Notes under the pieces: model-generated
What the model was told of the DNA's origin: nothing
Databases searched by the model: none
Seen by the model: only the letters and a program-made list of their open reading frames with translations
Program-made: the position numbers and the translations under genes
Part shown: in pieces, positions 24,413 to 35,024 of the stretch
How positions within the stretch are numbered: the stretch's first letter is position 1
How the letters are laid out: each line of letters opens with the position of its first letter
Source: Chlorops oryzae
Taxonomy: Eukaryota; Arthropoda; Insecta; Diptera; Chloropidae
Assembly: GCA_020466095.1 (NCBI GenBank)
Contig: CM035807.1
Location: forward strand, 98,012,481-98,076,480
DNA length: 64,000 nucleotides
Reading direction: 5' to 3'

Positions 24413-24839
24413 GGCAATGTTTTGAGACAGAAGAAAAAATCGTACATCCTCTTCTAAACCGGCAAAACCAAAGGAAAAAAATCATTTTCTTCAAATTTTG
24501 AAATATATTTGGTTCGAATGTTTTGTGAATTCATTTCAAATTCATGTAGATATGGTGGACGTTTTCCGAAAAACTCCAAGTTCAAGCAAATTCTTTCGAA
24601 AAGCGGTGTGAAGTATTTTTTTTTAAGGAACTGACTTCTTGTTCCTAATAAAATTGTTATGAATGCCCCTTTAAATCTCAGACGAACCTGACGTTTATTA
24701 TTTTTTTCGTTAGAAGGAAATTTTTCAATTAACCTAATCTCAATAAGATGCATTTTACGAAATTCGCATCATAAATCTTAAAAGGGGTATTTTTTTTATC
24801 TTGAAATGAAATGAGTGTATTTTTGTTTGGTGAGTGTCC
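24413..24839. other. 3' UTR and intergenic after the SAM gene
   Basis: AATAAA at 24647-24652 could end the SAM-domain transcript. Nothing else is recognised. Confidence 0.45.
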
Positions 24840-24954
24840 GTTTTTTACGAACCGAGTACTTAACAGCGAAAAAATCAATAAACAGCAGCACTAGTGCCAT
24901 GCGGAGCCGCGAAAATGCAACTCTACCTCTCGGCACTCAACTACTCGTTCATTC

Positions 24955-25432
24955 GATCAGTGACCGCCGACGCGAGCGTTTGTTTCCTTTGTTTTAAATC
25001 CGATTACGAACCGTCGCAAAAGAGCACCATTTTTAATTCGCATTACCCATCGATTCGCATTTTATTGTCAAGCATACCGCAAAGTGAACAGTGAGTGAAC
25101 AATACGCAAACATAAAAAGACAAAAGTGAAACGCTTCAGGGCAAAATCGTGTAAGAAAGTTAAGGCCCGAAGTTCATACGGTATGTGCGCGTTGTTATCC
25201 GCGTCGTGTAAACCAAATCAGAAATATTCTTCCAACGCTCTCGGTCCGCGCGCGATGTTATCCGCGTCGTGTAAACCAAATCAGAAATATTCTTCCAACG
25301 CTCTCGGTCCGCGCGCGATACCGAACCGCATAGCCCAACATAACCTTTAGCAATACCCGAACCTGCGCCATTAGCCAGATGAATAGCGACAGCTATTTCC
25401 CTTCAACAGCCATTTCCCGCAACGTATCCAAA
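24955..25432 (+). other. probable first exon of an unidentified gene
   Basis: A relatively GC-rich stretch in AT-rich surroundings ends at a strong donor, AAA-GTAAGT, after 25432. A TCAGTGA initiator-like motif lies near 24957. ATG at 25379 opens 18 codons (M-N-S-D-S-Y-F-P-S-T and on) exactly in phase 0 to the donor, so the last 54 bases may be coding; otherwise the exon is 5' UTR. It contains a perfect 63-bp tandem duplication. The downstream exons were not identified; the acidic/polyQ gene at 53 kb is one candidate on the same strand. Confidence 0.45.
25194..25319. repeat. perfect 63-bp tandem duplication
   Basis: Two adjacent identical 63-bp units (25194-25256 and 25257-25319), each starting GTTATCCGCGTCGTGTAAAC and ending CGCGCGAT. 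The length is a multiple of three. The identity implies a recent event or an assembly duplication. Confidence 0.9.
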
Positions 25433-25677
25433 GTAAGTGGTCCTTCCATTTTTATATATATATTTTTTTTTACTGTAATGTTAATGGCTGGGATACATCA
25501 ATTAGGTCCACATCAGCCAAGTTCAATCTTTGCGGTTGATACGTAATAGATCCACTGTTTATATGACCGTCGTCAGCTTTATTTGTTGGATCCGAGAATC
25601 GCGTATAGCCCCTCGCCACTGCCTGCGAGCGGGGTACAGGTTTCAGGGCTATTGACCGCCGTCAAATTCCTTCCCTA
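25433..25677. other. intron start, no further feature
   Basis: The sequence follows the donor at 25433. No gene or repeat boundary is clear before the element at 25678. Confidence 0.4.
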
Positions 25678-25847
25678 CACAGAGAAAACGATACCACATA
25701 AAATGGAAGAAAAACAATAAGATTTCTCTATGGTTTGTATCCAAGAAGATTGTCTTATTGAAACCATAGAGAAAAACTTATCGTTTATTTTAACGAAAAC
25801 TGAACGAAAAGATAAGAAGAAAACTTATTAATTTTGATATGAATTCT

Positions 25848-25893
25848 TGTAAAAAACCAGGTCGGCGGGTTCGATCCCAGCTCTAGCGAGCAT
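25848..25893 (+). ncRNA. tRNA-derived fragment (B box, 3' half)
   Basis: CTTGTAA resembles a UGU anticodon loop. It is followed by a CCAGG stem side, a B box GGTTCGATCCC and a terminal stem-like GCTCTAGCGAGC, then a long poly-T run. The 5' half of a tRNA is missing, so this is a tRNA-derived fragment and not a functional gene. Confidence 0.45.
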
Positions 25894-25895
25894 CG

Positions 25896-25950
25896 TTTTT
25901 TTTTTTTTTGTTTTTTTTTTTTTTTTGTTTTTTTTTGTTTTTTTTTTTGT
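25896..25950. repeat. poly-T tract with G interruptions
   Basis: Runs of 7-16 T separated by single G, immediately after the plus-strand tRNA-like fragment. Confidence 0.85.
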
Positions 25951-26201
25951 TCGGGAAAAGTAGATAATTTAACATTTTCATTATTTAAAAAACTGAGAAA
26001 TAAAAGATTTTACCAATCTTTTTATTCTTAAAAAATTAAAAAAAAGATTCTACAGGAATTTCTTGAAAGACCTTGTGCGTGACGTTTTGGAAGGCCCGAC
26101 GAAAGCAACTTGTTTTTATTGGTTCGCGTCCAACTTACTTTCTGCTCTCCTGTATTTTTTCCTTAAAATTTACTTATTCTCGATTTTTCCACAATTTCTT
26201 T

Positions 26202-26270
26202 GGCCTGCGGCAGGGTTCGAACTCGGACCTTCCAGATTACAAGTTTAGCACATTTCAACTACGCCATCGC
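26202..26270 (-). ncRNA. degenerate tRNA-Thr(UGU)-like sequence
   Basis: On the minus strand the order is TGGCGTAGTTGA (A-box-like), then CTTGTAA in the anticodon position, then GAGTTCGAACCC (B box) and GCCGCAGGCC. Total length is about 69 bases, tRNA-sized. The acceptor and T stems do not pair well, so a tRNA pseudogene or SINE head is more likely than a working tRNA. Confidence 0.45.
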
Positions 26271-26996
26271 GAAATATGATTTCAGCTTGCTAGATTGATT
26301 ATATCAATGTAAGTGCAAAAAAACTGGTTTGTCTTTTTAAACTATGGAATCAATACGGAATTCATATACTTTTTAAATCAATAAGTCTTGCTTTTAATAT
26401 TAAAAAGGCCTCTTCTTAAAACGATTTTCTTCCAATATGGAATCTTATCAAAACGTCACTTTTATAAGAATGTCACATAGTTTGATACGGTAACCTTCTT
26501 ATTTGACTATATCAAGAACTTTTCCATATTCTTCAACAGATATAATAAGATATTTACATGAAATATATGAGGATATCTATTTAAATGTTTCAATAAGATT
26601 TTCTCTATGCACTCAAAGAGTTTTCTCTATGGAAAAAGCACATCGTTCATATAGTTTAAGAAGATTTCTCTATAAAATCGCTCAATAAGGGGATCTTATC
26701 GATTTTATGGGGTCATATTTTTCTGTGTGTAACGTTTAAGCTCCAATAGACCACAAAAAGTCTTTGATGCAATCCGCGTTAGTATGAACAAGTTTTGTAT
26801 GACTGGCTGTGAAATGTACATAATAGAGTGGTATGCAAGAACCTGATTATATAAAAAATAAGTGTCTAAAATTCTAAACGCGATTCCTCCAAAAATTTTG
26901 TAAGTTGTGACAACTGACTAAGATTAAACTCACTTAAAAACTCAATCCGATTGTTGTATTTGCCAAAAAAAAAAGTATATTTCCTTATTATCTCAG

Positions 26997-28705
26997 ACTA
27001 AGCGGGACACTCAAAGATCCCATCGTAGTAGTAGTCCAAGAAGCCACAAGTCGAACAAGTGCCATACTCTAAAGCGCCTATGTTGAAGAGAAAGACATTG
27101 TCATCAGTGGAACCTGTGAGAAATCTGTTTAGTAATTTAATAGTTTTGGGATGAAGAGATGATTTGTAGAACCATGGTTTGGATATGGGTGTAGGGAAGG
27201 CCTTGAAGTATCCAGAGTAGTCACTGCAATCTTCGCTTATGGAGTCCTTGTGTGAATTACTTTTAATTAGTTTTCGATGAGCGAGAACGCTTCTGAAGTT
27301 GAAAGTGCCACATCAACTGAGATGCCATTGATGGAGGCAGCTTTGGCTAGGGCGTCGGCTAATTCATTGAAAGCGATGCCTATGTGGCTTGGGGTCCAAA
27401 TCACGCTGGGACTCATCGATAGTACTATGGATCCTTGCAACAACATAGTTGCTTGTGGTGACTTTTTTTTTAGTAATTGACAGGAACCGAGGCTGTCAGT
27501 GAAGATGGCAATCTTCCTGGCTGGTCTGTGTCTTGCTAGTTTGATAGCCATGAAGATGGCTTGAAGCTCCACAAAGGATGATGAGACGACCGCGTTTAGT
27601 TTGTATTTGAACGCTTTGTTATCTCTGAGACTGGTGATCCCTAAACCAGAACATTGGGCTCCAATGGAGGCATCGGTTGCGTAGCAGGTGTAGCCATCTC
27701 TGCACAGAGATCTGTGAATTTGTGCGTATTTGAGAGAGATTTAAAGTTTTGGGCTTCTAGTAAACGTGGTGTCGGGATTGACTTCATCAATTATCTCCCT
27801 GAATATGGAGTACACATGAGAGTAGCTGGAGGTTTTTGGGGGAGAGTTGCTGATAGATTCGAATAAGGTAGAGCTATGGATTTTAATTTTGACGATCTCT
27901 CTGGCTGTCAGGAGGAATGCTCTTTGCTTGGGGGGTAATTCATTGGCTATTGCGAATATCAGATGCGTATGCTTCCTGGGAGGGAGACCCAAACACCTTC
28001 TGAGGAAACCAGTTTGCAGAGTTTTATTAAGCGTTTTCGTACGAAGAGTGGTGGAAGCCGAACGAGCATATTCAAGTTTCGAGCGGACCAAGGGCTTGTA
28101 GAGTTTGAGCGCAACCGATGGGTGTAGGCCTGACTTGATTGGAGTTAGACATTTGAGCAGGACTCAGAATTTTTCGCCACATTCGAATAGTATACACTCG
28201 TCGAGAGCGAAGACTTCAGCGTAACGCCAAGAAATTTGATGCAATTAGTTTGGGGGATCGCAGAGTCGTTAAAGGAGATATTGGTGATTGTAGCACGACT
28301 GGACAGATTCAGGAGTTTAGTCTTACCTACGTTAAACGCGAGATTGAGTTGCGAACAATTGTTGCCGAATTCGGAAAATTTTATTTTGTAGAATTGTCAA
28401 GGCAATATCAACGGACGGGTGGGAGCACAGGATTACAAAATCATCCGCAAACTGAAAAAAATTCAGTGTGGTAATCAGAAATTGTGTGGAGAGCTCTGGT
28501 GTAGACATTGAAGAGAATCGGAGACAGACAGCTCCCCTGAGGCAGGCCATCATATACATGGGTTACTGAATCGCCGAGCTTAAGCGTTCTGAATGCGAGA
28601 TAATTTACAATCCACTCAACATAATGGGGATTTAAATTGATGTACAGCAGGATCGCTCTGAGCATGGAGATGTTCACATAGTTGTATGCGTTACTTATGT
28701 CCACC
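26997..28705 (-). pseudogene. LINE ORF2 remnant: reverse transcriptase and RNase H
   Basis: Pieces in order on the minus strand: FSVDISNAYNYVN (first catalytic Asp block) and GLPQGSCLSPILFNVYT near 28700-28510. The catalytic FADD box lies near 28430. VRSKLEYA and LPPRKHTHLIF (thumb region) lie near 28090-27950. RNase H follows with E in MELQAIF, D in IFTDSLGS, and WTPSHIGIAFNELAD at 27570-27290. A terminal C-S-T-C-G-F-L motif lies near 27040. The pieces are in different frames, so it is inactive. Confidence 0.8.
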
Positions 28706-28712
28706 GAGAACA

Positions 28713-29093
28713 TTAAATTTTTTTTCTTTTGTGCCTTGTGGGAGTTGATATGCGTGTCAATGTGGTACCCGTAGGCCGTGAAACTTGCGTTGAAGTCTCA
28801 AAGGATGAAGGTATTGGGTTTATTGTTGAGGAACAAGATGAGCTCAGAAATCGAACCATGGAAATCTTGGACAGGTAAATTGGGCTCAAAGTAAAGGCAT
28901 AGGCAAAGCTGCATAAATTGCGATGATTGATTGGTCCTAGGAACCACGTTTCGCTGAGGGCACAAATGTTAATTTTCGAATCTTTTAGGAAAAAGTCTAT
29001 TGCGTCTATATTGGCGTTTAGCGACTGGCAATTATATTGGGATATCTTCATTTGTAAAAGGGTTGGAATTTTGCACAATAAGCATTTAATCAT
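28713..29093 (-). pseudogene. LINE ORF2 remnant: endonuclease start
   Basis: It begins KISQYNCQSLNANIDAIDFF and contains ICALSETWF, the opening of an APE-type endonuclease with its conserved Asn and Glu. After about 45 residues the similarity stops and the sequence runs almost directly into the RT region, so most of the endonuclease and the start of RT are deleted. Confidence 0.7.
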
Positions 29094-29206
29094 TTTTAAG
29101 GAATACAGAGGTAACGAGATTTTTTATGGAATTAATCTCCCTAGAGAGGGCTGTGTCTTGGAGTTTGAGACAGATACGTTCAAGAATTTTGGAGACGTCC
29201 GTAAAA

Positions 29207-30509
29207 TTAGTCATTAGTTAGGCGGGGATCAACACGAGACGGGGAGGAGTATAAGCTCCTACGCTTTTCCAAGAGGGCCGACTGTGTGAAAATAGACAGT
29301 GGGAACGATTTACCATGAGATATGATTGAATTTGAGATATTTTCCCTGCGATTTAACCGGCCAGCGAGCGATCGCTGACGAGCGACTTGGCTGTATGGTC
29401 TCCTAGTCATCGTTCTATTAGCAACTTCGTGTCTGTCATGCGTCGTGTTTTCTGGTGATAGTCTGGGGAATTCCGCTTCGTCACATTCGAGCAGACTGAA
29501 TCGATTGCTACTATGTCCATATAGTATTTCCGACGCCTGCTTGTGGGAAACTTTTTTAATTGATTTGACAATGTTTATATCCTGTTCTTTACGCCAGGTT
29601 GGACATTTGGCTCTGTCAGTCGACGAATGGTCATTTGCACCGCAAAGGAAGCATTTTTTGTTGGATGAAGGGCATTGGTCGGATGCATTGCCTTACTGAC
29701 GGGATGTATAGGTCGACACGGACATACGTATTATCTAAAATAATAGACTTGGGAATTGAGTTACCCAAGAAACCTATTTTGATGGTCAGTGTAGGAGACA
29801 GACTCTCACTATTCTCATTACGTGTTTTCCTATTGAAGCGACTGGCAGAAGTGATTTTGATATCCGAAACAGCCTGGCTAAGGATATCGCTCTCACTGTA
29901 TTCGAGTGGAATACCACGCACCACACCGTACGATTCTATAGCAGAATTTGGAATAAAGGCTTTTATGTTTAGGGATTTGAGCTCAACATTTTTCACACAG
30001 TCATTTGCATCTTTGATGCTAATGAAGAAGACTTTAAACAGTGTCGACCCAATGGAGTAAATGGACTTGATATTTTTAACATTACACGATTTCGGTTGTA
30101 TTCTTAAATACAGACAATTTCGGTCAATTTTGCTTTTTAAAATATCACAGTTAGAGGAATTTGTTAGCACAAAAGTATTTCCTTCAAAGGCACTAGGATA
30201 TAATACAGTGTTAGTTGAACGAGAACTCGGAATGATTGGCAAGCTAGATGGTGTAGATGGACTAACATGCAGGTTACAATTGTTGGACTGGTCCACTGCC
30301 TTATAACAACTAGGCAAACGAGGATCCACGTGTTCATCACCGCCCTTGTAGGGGTTATTGAGATTAGGTGTACTTTTGTCAAACTTGCTGGCGTCCTCAT
30401 CTGGCGACATAAAATCGCTATTCGAATCACTTTCTAAACCAAAGCTTCTGAAGCTTCTGAAGTCATGTTCTGAAGTAACAAGGACTCCATTTTCATGCAA
30501 CGCCAACAT
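29207..30509 (-). pseudogene. LINE ORF1 (gag-like) remnant
   Basis: An open frame of 292 codons (30509-29631) is Ser/Asn-rich at first, then carries a conserved gag core (for example GVVRGIPLEYSESDI). The zinc-knuckle portion, CFLCGANDHSS followed by a later Cys, is in another frame. This means a frameshift near 29700. A further 67 codons follow to 29207. It acts as an RNA-binding protein in intact elements. Confidence 0.7.
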
Positions 30510-30549
30510 GGCGTCGCTATACGCTACAAGAATTAGTCACTTACTCTGA

Positions 30550-31808
30550 GAATCGATGGAATACGTATCCAACAAAAGAACGAATCAAACAATGAAGAGA
30601 GAGTTTTACCTTTTATTCCAAGGAGTCACAAAAATCCTTCAGTTCACAATTTACAAGGATCAGATCCTTATCACAACGAAAATTAATACACGATATTAGC
30701 AAAAACTATGGGAGCGCAGACGACGTTTTACAGCTAGCAGCCGATGTCGAATGATTGCCATTTTTATATTTCATCTCAAATATAAGCCTGGTGGCACGAT
30801 CAATGAACTTGAAACGACCAAAAACTCATTATTTTTCGTTCATTTCTTTAATGTATGTGCATCATTTAGGCCATTTTGTTTTATGAGATGATAGAAATTC
30901 GACATAAAAAGAACAAAAAATAGACGACCATCACCCAAAATATTTCAACTACGGTTGGCTGTATCTCATGTCGAATAAATCAAGAAAAGAAAAGAGGGAA
31001 AGTATGTAAAAATGAAGAGGTCACTTCTACGAATAAACCTACATCACCCAAAGAGTCATGCATGATAGTCATCTATATGTCATCGATGACAAAACTAAAG
31101 ACTACGTGATGTGGGAGATATTTACCCGCGCAAAAGTTTTCATATTCTGTATGCGTACACTGAGAGAAAGATCGCAGTAAAAGTAATAAAAACTAATTGA
31201 CTACGAACAGCCATACTTTAGCTCTATCAACGGGTGCAGTTCAAATAATCACAAGGTTTGTTAAAGAAGAATGTACTTCGCGAGCGAAAATATGCAAAAA
31301 ATTTTAATTACGTGGTAGCTTATAGCACGTAAAACGATTTACGATAAAAAGCTTAAAGCCTGAATTCCAATAGCGCGTGAGCTGCGGGAAAATCGTGCGT
31401 GTGCGTGGGTCTCCATACATTTGAAATTTCAAATACAAGTATATTCTTTAATTTCAATTTTCAATATTGAACAATTTTTAATTAGTCTGTCACAATAGTA
31501 GTCGCAGTAGTTTTCTAAGCCTAAAGGTAGAAACACTCACGCACTGCGCCGTAGTTCCATCTGTCAAATAGAAATCAAAATGTATGAAAATGTATGAAAG
31601 CAGACACTCAAAAAATTAGCATGGCTTAGCGTTCTATAGATTTTAGATTTCTATGCTAATTTGACAGCTGTAGTGTTGCCATTGTTTGGAGACTTGCACT
31701 TATTTCTGGCAGAGCTGTCGTTTTTAGTTCATTTCCATATTATTTTGCTGTGCGTCACTACAAATTTACCTTAAGGCTTATGTCAGAAAGCTTATTATAA
31801 GATATTCC
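30550..31808. other. intergenic, no gene seen
   Basis: No supported exon. Sequence beyond the LINE 5' side is unremarkable AT-rich DNA. Confidence 0.5.
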
Positions 31809-31812
31809 TTAA

Positions 31813-32910
31813 GGGGTTCTTCTCATTGAGCAACTTTTTTTTCGACTTTTTTTTTGCATTTATTTATAGCTTGGGTAGTTGTGAATATGCCCCTAAAAGG
31901 ATTTTTTGAAATTCGAAATAGTTTAGAGGATATAGCCTTCTTTGTCGAGCAAGATCTGCGCTAAAACGAGTAATTTTTGCGTTGCTCAAACTTTAAACGC
32001 GTTTTATCTCGAAACCACGTTTTTCGAACTGGCGGCCATGATATCTCCAGTTCAACTGAACCGATTTTCATGAAACAAAGTGGAATCGACGCAGAATTGT
32101 CACCATTCTCGGGTGAACCTCGACCATAATTTTAAAAAATTTTTTACTATTTTTTTTTTTACACTAAACTACAAAAAAAAAGCCCGAAATTGAATTTTTT
32201 TTTTGAATGGCCGCCATTTTGTCAAAAAAAATCACAAAAATTAAGCTTGAGGTTCACCCGAGAAATTGCAATAGTTAAAATATTCGGCCGAATACCGAAT
32301 AGTAGAAATAACTTATTAAAAAAATCAACACTAACTACAAATTAAATTTTTCTCACAATAACGTAAAAAAACTTAATTAACGAGAACTAAAAATACAGCA
32401 GATTTACATTTTATTCTTTAGAAATATTAAATGTACGCTAGCTTCTTCTAAATTTTCTTCGAAAACATTATAAACAGTGGGCAAATTTTTCAGCGGCAGC
32501 TTTTGTCTTGACTCCAGCAGTCGCGAGTAGGCCCAAGCTGTCTTTACTACGTGCCGAATATTCGGTTGCCGAATATTCGTTATTCGGCCGAGAGGTTGAC
32601 CGAATATTCGGTATTCGGTATTCGGCCAAATCCACTATTCGGGGCATCACTAGATTATAACCCCGTTTTTTTTTCCATTTCGGACGCTCCGGAGACCCGG
32701 AATCGTGGCCGCCGTGACGACACCTTTTTTTTCACCACCAACTTTGAAGTCTCATTACTTTTTGAACAGCCCACGTATCGAGACAAAAAAATTTTTTTTA
32801 TTTACTTTGAACCTTTTGTAATACAATAAATATTCAATTATTCTTTGCGTTTTCAAATAAGAATTTTTTTAAAAAGGGTCCAAAAACGGGTTTTCAATGA
32901 GAAGACCCCC
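31813..32910. mobile_element. TTAA-flanked inverted-repeat element
   Basis: The left boundary is TTAA-GGGGTTCTTCTCATTGA and the right boundary TCAATGAGAAGACCCCC-TTAA: inverted ends of 17-18 bp with TTAA on both outer sides. TTAA duplications are typical of piggyBac and Kolobok transposons. No transposase is present, and the element holds a second insertion with ATTCGG repeats (about 32279-32641). Confidence 0.7.
32279..32641. mobile_element. element bounded by ATTCGG/CCGAAT repeats
   Basis: The left side reads TATTCGGCCGAATACCGAAT. The right side has CGAATATTCGGTATTCGG, then TATTCGGCC and TATTCGGG. The repeats are near-palindromic and bracket about 360 bp of AT-rich sequence. It lies inside the TTAA-flanked element, suggesting nested insertion. 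Confidence 0.5.
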
Positions 32911-32914
32911 TTAA

Positions 32915-33237
32915 GAGTTTTGGTGTTGTTTGTGAACTTCCAATTTCCACGGTATTTGATTGCATGAAAAATGAACTTGTAAGATCTCACTGTGTAAAAA
33001 ATCACTGCTCTAATTTAAGTGAGATTTTCGAATGTGGGTCAAAGGAGCCTGTGATATTTGGAATACCATGAGAAGTAAAAAAAGAAATTATTTCGTTTGA
33101 ATTAATTTTTAAATTGAAATTTTTTTCCGATTTCCATTCAAATAAATCGGTAGTTTATGATCGAAATTTTCGAGAATTATTAATTTTTAAAATAAAACAA
33201 AAAAAAAAATAAAAAAAAATTAATAAAAATAAAAATC
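32915..33237. other. upstream region of the small paralogue pair
   Basis: AT-rich, with poly-A tracts just before the ATG at 33238. No clear core promoter motif. Confidence 0.4.
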
Positions 33238-33642
33238 ATGCAGATGCACGAAATATGGTCAAAATCTTATATCCAAAGACCACGGGATAATATCGAATCG
33301 CACGTTCTTATCAATAAGAAGAAATATATACCCTCCTACGACAGAAAAGTAAGAAAAATTATAATAAAACCTATAAAATGAATATCTCTCTGATCGCTTG
33401 AGATATCGTTTCAGTGTACTCCAACGACCATCAAGAAATTGCTCGAATGGGAATACGGACGGATGTGGTTAAAAGAGAAGCAAGTTAAAAGCAAAGGTAC
33501 CTCGAAAAGAATCCCAAATAACTATGAAGAGTGGATAAAGACGAGGAAAGCCCCGAAATTGATCAAAAAGAATGAAATTGTTCTTAAGGCCCGAAAGAAT
33601 TCGAAAGAACATCCACATGTAGAGGCCCGCAAAGCAAAGTAA
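33238..33642 (+). CDS. small protein of unknown function, paralogue 1 of 2
   Basis: Exon 1 is 33238-33348 and ends at GTAAGA. Exon 2 is 33415-33642 after TTTCAG. The phases match and give 112 residues. Visible motifs: EIWSKSYI near the start, YIPSYDRK at the exon junction, then CTPTTIKKLLEWEYGRMWLK, followed by a basic tail rich in Lys. The neighbour at 34335-34784 has the same order (WSKSFI, FIPSYDRN, SCPTT, LLAWEYGRKWLKE) and an intron at the same point, so the pair arose by tandem duplication. A second in-frame ATG lies two codons in. No known domain recognised, no signal peptide or membrane segment. AATAAA follows at 33768. Confidence 0.7.
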
Positions 33643-33767
33643 TCGAAGGAGCAAAATGGGGAGGGGTTATTCCTGATATATTCTCTGTGATCCTGAATTG
33701 AAACTTTTTTTATTCTCTGGCTTAAATCATTCTGATCATCGGTTTTGTTTGAGATCTAATATTTCAA

Positions 33768-33773
33768 AATAAA
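33768..33773 (+). terminator. polyA signal of paralogue 1
   Basis: AATAAA about 126 bases after the stop codon. Confidence 0.5.
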
Positions 33774-34334
33774 GATATTAGTATTTCGTCACCTTTGAAA
33801 AGCATCCTTGAGAAATTGTTTTATTCAATTTCCTGTGGATGCCCTTCAAAGAACGACGACGTATGGCCATTCATATCATCGAATAACGGTTGAGAATTTC
33901 AATGATTTGTAGCAATTGTTTTTGTTTTCCTAAAGACGGAGTTCTGCGAGAGGGAGTTTAGGATTTTTTTGGCACGGTCTCAATATTCGGAAAGTTTTGT
34001 TGATTGAAGAAAATGATCTCCTCTGCATTCTTAGGATTAAAGGAATTTAAAAAAACTTTCAACGAGTCATATCTGACGTTCTTAAAATTGGTTAAGTGCT
34101 TATAAATGGCTATACATACATATGTGAAGGAGTTTTGACGTCAATTAGGTTTACCGTTCACTGTGAACTTCACTAAGATTCAAATGGAATGTAGATCAAA
34201 GTAGCTACTTTCCCATACAAAAAATGTCAAAACAAAATTTTCGGTGGAAATTGCCAAAGATTTTTTTTTTTTACAATAATTTCTGTGCAAAAAGGTTTTG
34301 ATAAAATTTAGAAATAAAAATTCGTTGTGAAACA

Positions 34335-34784
34335 ATGGTCGAAACGGGAAAGCCCAAAACAAAAGAATGGTCGAAAAGCTTCATCGTTAAACCCGTCGAT
34401 AATTTGGGAGAACCTAGAGCTGAACAAGTAAGGTAAAGTGCTTAGATAATCGAAATGCTTCGTAATTTAACTAACCGTTTAATTTTTTTTTTCAACAGAT
34501 TCATTCCGAGCTACGATAGGAACGTAAGTTGCAATCCGCGGAGTAACCTCCATTGGGTAATAAAAATTTTCTTTTCTCCTTAGAGCTGTCCAACGACGAT
34601 GAATTGTTTGTTGGCTTGGGAATATGGAAGGAAATGGCTTAAGGAGCATAAAGAGTTCGCGGCTCATCAAATGAAAAAGCAAAAGCCCAAATTCATAAAA
34701 AACGACTACTTGAAGTGGGTGCAAAAGCGTTGCTCAAGAAATCATAGAATCCCGAAATTGTGTTCATGGCAGGTCGAAAATTGA
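34335..34784 (+). CDS. small protein of unknown function, paralogue 2 of 2
   Basis: Exons 34335-34432 (donor AG-GTAAAG), 34499-34523 (a 25-base micro-exon, donor GTAAGT) and 34584-34784 (acceptor CTCCTTAG, stop TGA). The phases join to 107 residues. Motifs: EWSKSFI, then FIPSYDRN encoded by the micro-exon, then SCPTTMNCLLAWEYGRKWLK, then a basic stretch. Paralogue 1 has the equivalent of the first two exons as one exon, so an intron was gained or lost after duplication. Basic, soluble, no recognised domain. AATAAA at 35019 is a likely polyA signal. Confidence 0.7.
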
Positions 34785-35018
34785 ATATCAGTTCTACATA
34801 CAAATATAAGTGTATGGGAAAGGATGTGGGCGCTAAAATCGCAGGCATTCTTAAATCAGAGTCAACAGCGGCGTCTGATTCATGTCATGTCGGCGTGAGC
34901 ATCGATAATCATCATCGATATGCGATATTCGAATCGATTGAGTGCAAGGCAATAGACTCGCCAAAATGCGACTGTTTTATTTTGCAAATCAAACGTTTCG
35001 AATGTCGCGTATTTATCG

Positions 35019-35024
35019 AATAAA
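35019..35024 (+). terminator. polyA signal of paralogue 2
   Basis: AATAAA about 235 bases after the stop codon, followed by a poly-A run. Confidence 0.45.

Larger units (their letters stand above)
25678..26727. mobile_element. inverted-repeat element with two tRNA-like segments
   Basis: The left end CACAGAGAAAACGATACC then ACATAAAAT and the right end ATTTTATGGGGTCATATTT then TTCTGTG are imperfect inverses. A foldback near the left end pairs AAGATTTCTCTATGGTTT with AAACCATAGAGAAAAACTT. The interior has no transposase. It contains a T-rich tract and two tRNA-like pieces, on the plus strand near 25848-25893 and the minus strand near 26202-26270. A non-autonomous DNA transposon is the simplest reading; the family is unknown. 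Confidence 0.5.
26997..30545 (-). mobile_element. decayed I-clade-like LINE (non-LTR retrotransposon)
   Basis: Read on the minus strand, a gag-like ORF1 (about 30509-29207) is followed by an apurinic-endonuclease start, reverse transcriptase, RNase H and a C-terminal Cys motif ending near 27000. An RNase H domain after RT, plus a gag with a CCHC knuckle, fits the I group better than Jockey, which usually lacks RNase H. Frameshifts and an internal deletion between the endonuclease and RT show that it is dead. No clear target-site duplication was seen. Confidence 0.8.

Noticed and set aside
26202..26270. Functional tRNA-Thr gene
   Set aside because: A and B boxes are visible but the acceptor and T stems do not pair, so I call it a tRNA-derived sequence only.
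34760..35023. 87-codon open frame overlapping the end of paralogue 2
   Set aside because: It lies in the 3' UTR of the spliced gene, uses a different frame and has no recognised motif.
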